Assembly: GCA_910575695.1 (NCBI GenBank)
Contig: CAJTGJ010000003.1
Coordinates: forward strand, 124,001 to 188,000
Direction of reading: 5' to 3'
DNA: 64,000 bases
Source of the DNA: Oscillospiraceae bacterium
Lineage (GTDB): Bacteria > Bacillota > Clostridia > Oscillospirales > Oscillospiraceae
In this document: piece after piece, positions 61,010-64,000 of the stretch
Position numbering within the stretch: the first letter of the stretch is position 1
Layout: each line of letters begins with the position of its first letter
Program-made: the position numbers and the translations under genes
The notes under the pieces: model-generated
Seen by the model: only the letters and a program-made list of their open reading frames with translations
What the model was told of the DNA's origin: nothing
The model's database searches: none

Positions 61010-61719
61010 TTCTCTCCCTCCAGCTCCAAAAACACGTCCTCCAGGGAGGAGTCACCCACCAGCTGCTCCGTGGGGCCGGATTTGACCAGCCGCCCGTCCT
61101 TGATGATGGCAATCTGATGGCACAGCTTCTCCGCCACCTCCAGCACGTGGGTGGAGAAGAACACCGCCGAGCCGCCCTGGCACAATTCGGCTAAGTACCC
61201 TTTCATCAGGTGGGACGCGGAGGGGTCCAGTCCCACGAAGGGCTCATCCAGGATCAGCAGCCGGGGCCGGCGGATAAAGGCGGAGATCAGGGCCAGCTTC
61301 TGCCGCATCCCGTGGGAGTAGCTTCCGATGGGGGAGCCTAAATTCCCCGTCAGCTCAAAGGCGTCCCCAAACCGTGCGATGTCCTTTGTCCGCTGGTCCG
61401 CCGGGATGTCATACAGGTCGGCGATGAAATTCAGATAGTCGATGCCCTTCATGAACTCGTACAGGTCCGGATTGTCGGGCAGGAAGGCGGTGACCCGCTT
61501 GGCCCCCACCGGGTCCTTTTTCACGTCGCGGCCGTCGATGGTGATGGTTCCCTCGGTGAAGTCCATCACCCCCGCCACCGCCCGGAGGGTGGTGGTCTTG
61601 CCCGCCCCGTTGTGGCCGATGAAGCCGTAGATCTCGCCGGGGCGCACGTGGAGGGTCAGGTCGTCCACCGCCTTTTTCCCGCCGGGGTAGGTTTTGGAAT
61701 AGTGTTCGATACGAAGCAT
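61006..61719 (-). CDS. ABC transporter ATP-binding protein of the MerR operon
   Basis: 237 residues: Walker A GHNGAGKTT, signature YSHGMRQKLALI, Walker B LLILDEPFVGLDP, H-loop FFSTHVLEVAE. Works with the permease whose start overlaps its stop. AAAGGAGAG precedes ATG 61719. Confidence 0.93.
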   Translation of the reverse strand: MLRIEHYSKTYPGGKKAVDDLTLHVRPGEIYGFIGHNGAGKTTTLRAVAGVMDFTEGTITIDGRDVKKDPVGAKRVTAFLPDNPDLYEFMKGIDYLNFIADLYDIPADQRTKDIARFGDAFELTGNLGSPIGSYSHGMRQKLALISAFIRRPRLLILDEPFVGLDPSASHLMKGYLAELCQGGSAVFFSTHVLEVAEKLCHQIAIIKDGRLVKSGPTEQLVGDSSLEDVFLELEGEK

Positions 61720-61771
61720 AATGTTCTCTCCTTTACAACGCAGATGGTTCGGTTTCAAAGGCTCCACCGGG

Positions 61772-62056
61772 TCAAAGGTTCATGAAAAACACAAATCCGA
61801 TGACGACCGCAGCCACGGCCAGGCCAATGAAGCCCGCCAGATGCTTTTCCTTCTCCTCGCTGGCGGCGAAGCCCGCCCCGACCAGCCCCACCGCCGGGGG
61901 GATCAGCAGGCCGAACAGCTTGGGCATGATATTGCTGGGCTGTCCGTCCACGCCGATCTGCATCACCAGCTCGTCCGGCAGGACGAACCAGCCCGCGATG
62001 GAGGCGGCAGCCAGAGGGATCACCAGCAGGAAGGGCCAGTAACGCTTTTTCTCCAT
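61772..62056 (-). CDS. small membrane protein, DUF1648-like
   Basis: 94 residues with two or three hydrophobic segments and a short loop containing DELVMQIGVDGQPSN, resembling the DUF1648 domain that is common near ABC and MerR/GntR regulators. AAGGGGTG precedes ATG 62056. Function unknown; genetic coupling points to the adjacent exporter. Confidence 0.7.
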   Translation of the reverse strand: MEKKRYWPFLLVIPLAAASIAGWFVLPDELVMQIGVDGQPSNIMPKLFGLLIPPAVGLVGAGFAASEEKEKHLAGFIGLAVAAVVIGFVFFMNL

Positions 62057-62061
62057 CAGGC

Positions 62062-62382
62062 TCACCCCTTGTACTTCACCGCCGTGCCGTACACGGTGAT
62101 CTCCGCCGCCCCCTGCATGATGGAGGCCGAGGCGTAGCGGATGTTCAGCACCGCGTCCGCCCCAAGGGCCTCCGCCTCGTCCACCATCCGCTTGGTGGCG
62201 AGCTGCCGGGCCTCGGTGAGCATGGCGGTGTAGCTCTCAATCTCTCCGCCCACGAAGGTCTTCATTCCCGCCATAAAATCCTTGCCAACGCTCTTGCACT
62301 GCACCACCGAGCCTTTCACGATGCCCAGGGCCTCCAGCTCCCGGCTGGGGCCGGGAATATAGTCAATATTGAGAAGCAGCAT
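62062..62382 (-). CDS. YbjQ family protein
   Basis: 106 residues with the family pattern: GIVKGSVVQCKSVGKDFMAG, GGEIESYTAMLTEARQLA and ALGADAVLNIRYASASIMQG followed by AEITVYGTAV. YbjQ proteins form beta-barrel pentamers; described as putative heavy-metal-binding, no firm role. Starts 21 bases inside the merR gene, so is coupled to it. Confidence 0.92.
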   Translation of the reverse strand: MLLLNIDYIPGPSRELEALGIVKGSVVQCKSVGKDFMAGMKTFVGGEIESYTAMLTEARQLATKRMVDEAEALGADAVLNIRYASASIMQGAAEITVYGTAVKYKG

Positions 62383-63013
62383 CTTCTTCCCCTCCCTTGA
62401 TCTGCTTGATGCGCTGGTACAGCGCCGCCAGCACCCCGACGATCATCACCGCCGGAATAGCCGCCAGGGCGATCACCACCCCGATGGGGGGCGCGTCCGC
62501 CGCGTCCATGGTAAAGCCCCACACGATGAGGGCGATCAAGGCCCCCATCAGCGCCAGCATCAGCACCGCCGCCCCGATGGGGCTGACGTACCGGGTCAGT
62601 TTATCCCGTTTTCCCACGTTCATGAATTTTGTCCCCTCCTGTTCCTGCCGCTCCATGCTTTCCAGCACCGTGTCGGCGTCCAGCCCGTCCAGCTGGCTGC
62701 GGCTTTCCTTGATCTGGGCGCACACGCCCTGAGCCGCCGCCAGATTGGCCTGCCTGCGCTCCAGCTGGATCATATGCCGCCCCATGGCGTCCTCCAGCGT
62801 GAGCTGGCCGGACTTGAGCCGCAATATCTCCTCGATGGGCACGTCCAGCATCCGCAGCAGTTTGATTTTTTTCAGCCACGCCACATCGGCGTCGCTGTAG
62901 TCCCGGTAGCCGTTGTCAGAATTGCGCCCGGGGGTGAGCAGCCCTTCCTTTTCATAGAAGCGGATGTTCCCCTTGGTGATGCCCACCAGCTGCTCCACCT
63001 GGTTGATCTTCAT
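62363..63013 (-). CDS. MerR-family regulator with C-terminal membrane helices
   Basis: 216 residues. N-terminal winged helix-turn-helix (INQVEQLVGITKGNIRFYEK and EGLLTPGRNSDNGYRDYSD), a coiled coil, and then, unusually, two membrane helices (about 150-172 and 177-200) at the end, in place of a ligand domain. So it may sense a membrane-borne signal. GGAGGCAAAGCC precedes ATG 63013. An operator of the MerR type lies directly upstream, arguing for autoregulation and control of the exporter operon. Confidence 0.88.
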   Translation of the reverse strand: MKINQVEQLVGITKGNIRFYEKEGLLTPGRNSDNGYRDYSDADVAWLKKIKLLRMLDVPIEEILRLKSGQLTLEDAMGRHMIQLERRQANLAAAQGVCAQIKESRSQLDGLDADTVLESMERQEQEGTKFMNVGKRDKLTRYVSPIGAAVLMLALMGALIALIVWGFTMDAADAPPIGVVIALAAIPAVMIVGVLAALYQRIKQIKGGEEDAASQY

Positions 63014-63037
63014 GGCTTTGCCTCCCTCCATGCCTGT

Positions 63038-63068
63038 ATGCTACACCCTCCACCTGGTGGAAGGTCAA
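63038..63068 (-). promoter_or_regulatory. MerR-type promoter/operator with 19-bp spacer
   Basis: Minus strand: TTGACC (63063-63068), exactly 19 bases, TAGCAT (63038-63043). The spacer holds the near-perfect inverted repeat ACCTTCCACC/GGTGGAGGGT (9 of 10). Over-long spacer plus central dyad is the classic MerR layout. Confidence 0.8.
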
Positions 63069-63112
63069 GAGGTTTTGAAAAATTTTCTCCCAAAACGGCC
63101 CGTCCCCGCGCT

Positions 63113-63132
63113 GGGGGGGGGGGGGGGGGGGG
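63113..63132. repeat. 20-base poly-G tract
   Basis: Twenty consecutive G on plus between the merR operator and the 3' end of the GerMN gene. Could be a slippage-prone tract or a sequencing/assembly artefact. Confidence 0.9.
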
Positions 63133-63244
63133 CGGGCCTGAATCCGCCTTGATGATTGTGTCCCCGCCAGGCGGCGCGTACAAGTGTTTTTGCCGGCGGC
63201 AGCAAACCTTGGCACGGCGAATTCACTCCGCCCGAGCATTAAAA

Positions 63245-64000
63245 TCATGAAGGGGTCCCCGCAAAGCCGTCCTTTGGCGTTGCGGGGAGCAGGGGCCCGG
63301 ACAGGTCCAGCCCGCCGTAGGCCGTCAGCGGCTCCCCTTCCACCAGAAGCTGCACCTGCTCCACCTTGTCCAGGCTGCACAGCGTCTCCACGATGGACGA
63401 GATCACCAGCTCCTGTTCCTCCGGGCTGTCCGGTATGGCGGCCAGCAGGGCGCTGGACACATCCGCATAGCACACCCCATCGTCCACCCAGGCGGCGCGG
63501 ACCGCCAGGTCCTGCGGCAGAAGCCCCTCCAGGCCGTCGTCCCGGGACCCCGCCGCCAGTGCCTCCAGCACCGCGATGGCGGGGGTCTCGTCCTCGGTGA
63601 GCCGGAACACCCGGAGCTCAAAGCCCAGCGCGGCGCTCCCCGTCCGGCGGAAGTAGAGGGAGGCGGGCACGTCCACCGGCTCCTCCTCCGCGCCGGAGAA
63701 AATCACGTTCCCCTGCCGGAGCACCCGCCAGTCGTCCCCCGTTCCGCAGGACAGCTCCACCCGGTCCACCTCGGGCAGCTGGCACAGGGTCATGGTGATG
63801 CAGCAGTCCGCAATGGTCTGGTCCACCCCGGACAGCTGGGCATATTCCTCCGACAGCTCCACCCGGGCCGTCCGGCCCTCCACCAGCCAGTCCGCCACCT
63901 CCGTCCCCGCCGGGATCGGGCCGGTCAGGCCGCTGTCCTGGGCCGGACCCGCCAGCAGGGCCGCCAGCAGGGCGGACACCGTCTCCTCCCCCGTGTAGGG
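63245..64000 (-). CDS. GerMN-domain protein (5' end outside window)
   Basis: Open to the right edge, so the N-terminus is missing; 251 residues are seen. Two GerMN domains: PYTGEETVSALLAALLAGPA at the edge starts the first, with later VELSEEYAQLSG; the second has LRVFRLTEDETPAIAVLEAL, VCYADVSSALLAAIP and VEQVQLLVEGEPL. GerMN domains occur in spore germination and sporulation proteins such as GerM, usually as membrane-anchored lipoproteins. Together with spo0A this supports a spore former. Confidence 0.85.
   Translation of the reverse strand, partial: PYTGEETVSALLAALLAGPAQDSGLTGPIPAGTEVADWLVEGRTARVELSEEYAQLSGVDQTIADCCITMTLCQLPEVDRVELSCGTGDDWRVLRQGNVIFSGAEEEPVDVPASLYFRRTGSAALGFELRVFRLTEDETPAIAVLEALAAGSRDDGLEGLLPQDLAVRAAWVDDGVCYADVSSALLAAIPDSPEEQELVISSIVETLCSLDKVEQVQLLVEGEPLTAYGGLDLSGPLLPATPKDGFAGTPS

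Noticed and set aside
1-64000. tRNA, rRNA, CRISPR array, prophage or intact IS
   Set aside because: No T-arm/CCA pattern, no regularly spaced repeats, no phage genes and no full transposase were found on reading both strands by eye; a tRNA scan and IS search would settle it.

Overview
The window looks like a chromosomal piece of a high-GC, spore-forming, flagellated Clostridia of the Oscillospiraceae type (the Flavonifractor / Intestinimonas / Oscillibacter kind of gut Firmicute). Pointers are spo0A and a GerMN-domain gene, a flagellin gene, SLH-anchored surface protein, an RXKD-type RelA/SpoT, strong AGGAGG ribosome binding sites and ordinary sigma-A promoters. The species assignment is inference. 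No rRNA, tRNA, CRISPR array, prophage or intact insertion sequence was seen.

Layout. 1-4.1 kb: the end of a flagellin gene, a palindromic-repeat spacer, a sulfotransferase-like protein and an APS kinase-methyltransferase fusion, suggesting sulfo/methyl modification of flagellin or a surface glycan. 4.4-6.3 kb: a DUF2325 protein. 6.5-17.3 kb: a less GC-rich block with an MFS exporter, a two-component system, a GNAT, two lipoproteins, an ABC ATPase with two permeases (one carrying an internal lipoprotein signal and propeller-like tail) and a MazG-like gene. 17.6-26.4 kb: a nitrilase-family amidase, a giant SLH-anchored GH101 endo-alpha-N-acetylgalactosaminidase (mucin O-glycan release), and an ECF sigma / membrane anti-sigma pair. 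26.5-34.7 kb: a tight six-gene operon of SWIM zinc finger, HEAT-repeat, MoxR AAA+ ATPase, DUF5682, VWA and a 68-residue protein.

34.8-44.5 kb (minus strand): surface glycan genes: UDP-galactopyranose mutase, GT2 and thioredoxin, then a separately promoted dlt-like acylation operon (adenylating ligase, GNAT, acyl carrier protein, MBOAT, SGNH-NodB fusion) and an oxidoreductase. 44.6 kb: an IS630-like transposase remnant. 45-49.6 kb: S-adenosylhomocysteine hydrolase, Spo0A, type I pullulanase. 49.6-59.3 kb (minus strand): recJ, rel, an ATP-grasp ligase, an Asp/Glu racemase and a MurE-type ligase, probably adding D-aspartate to a peptidoglycan stem; then mnmA. 59.4-63 kb: a MerR-controlled YbjQ / DUF1648 / ABC exporter operon with a textbook 19-bp-spacer MerR operator. 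63.1 kb: a 20-G homopolymer; the window ends inside a GerMN gene.

The best candidates for poorly described biology are the SWIM-HEAT-MoxR-DUF5682-VWA operon, in which the DUF5682 protein carries two GxxH motifs like TraB/Tiki-type metallo-hydrolases; the dlt-like operon with an embedded GNAT and an SGNH-deacetylase fusion; and the flagellin-linked sulfotransferase plus APS kinase-methyltransferase pair.
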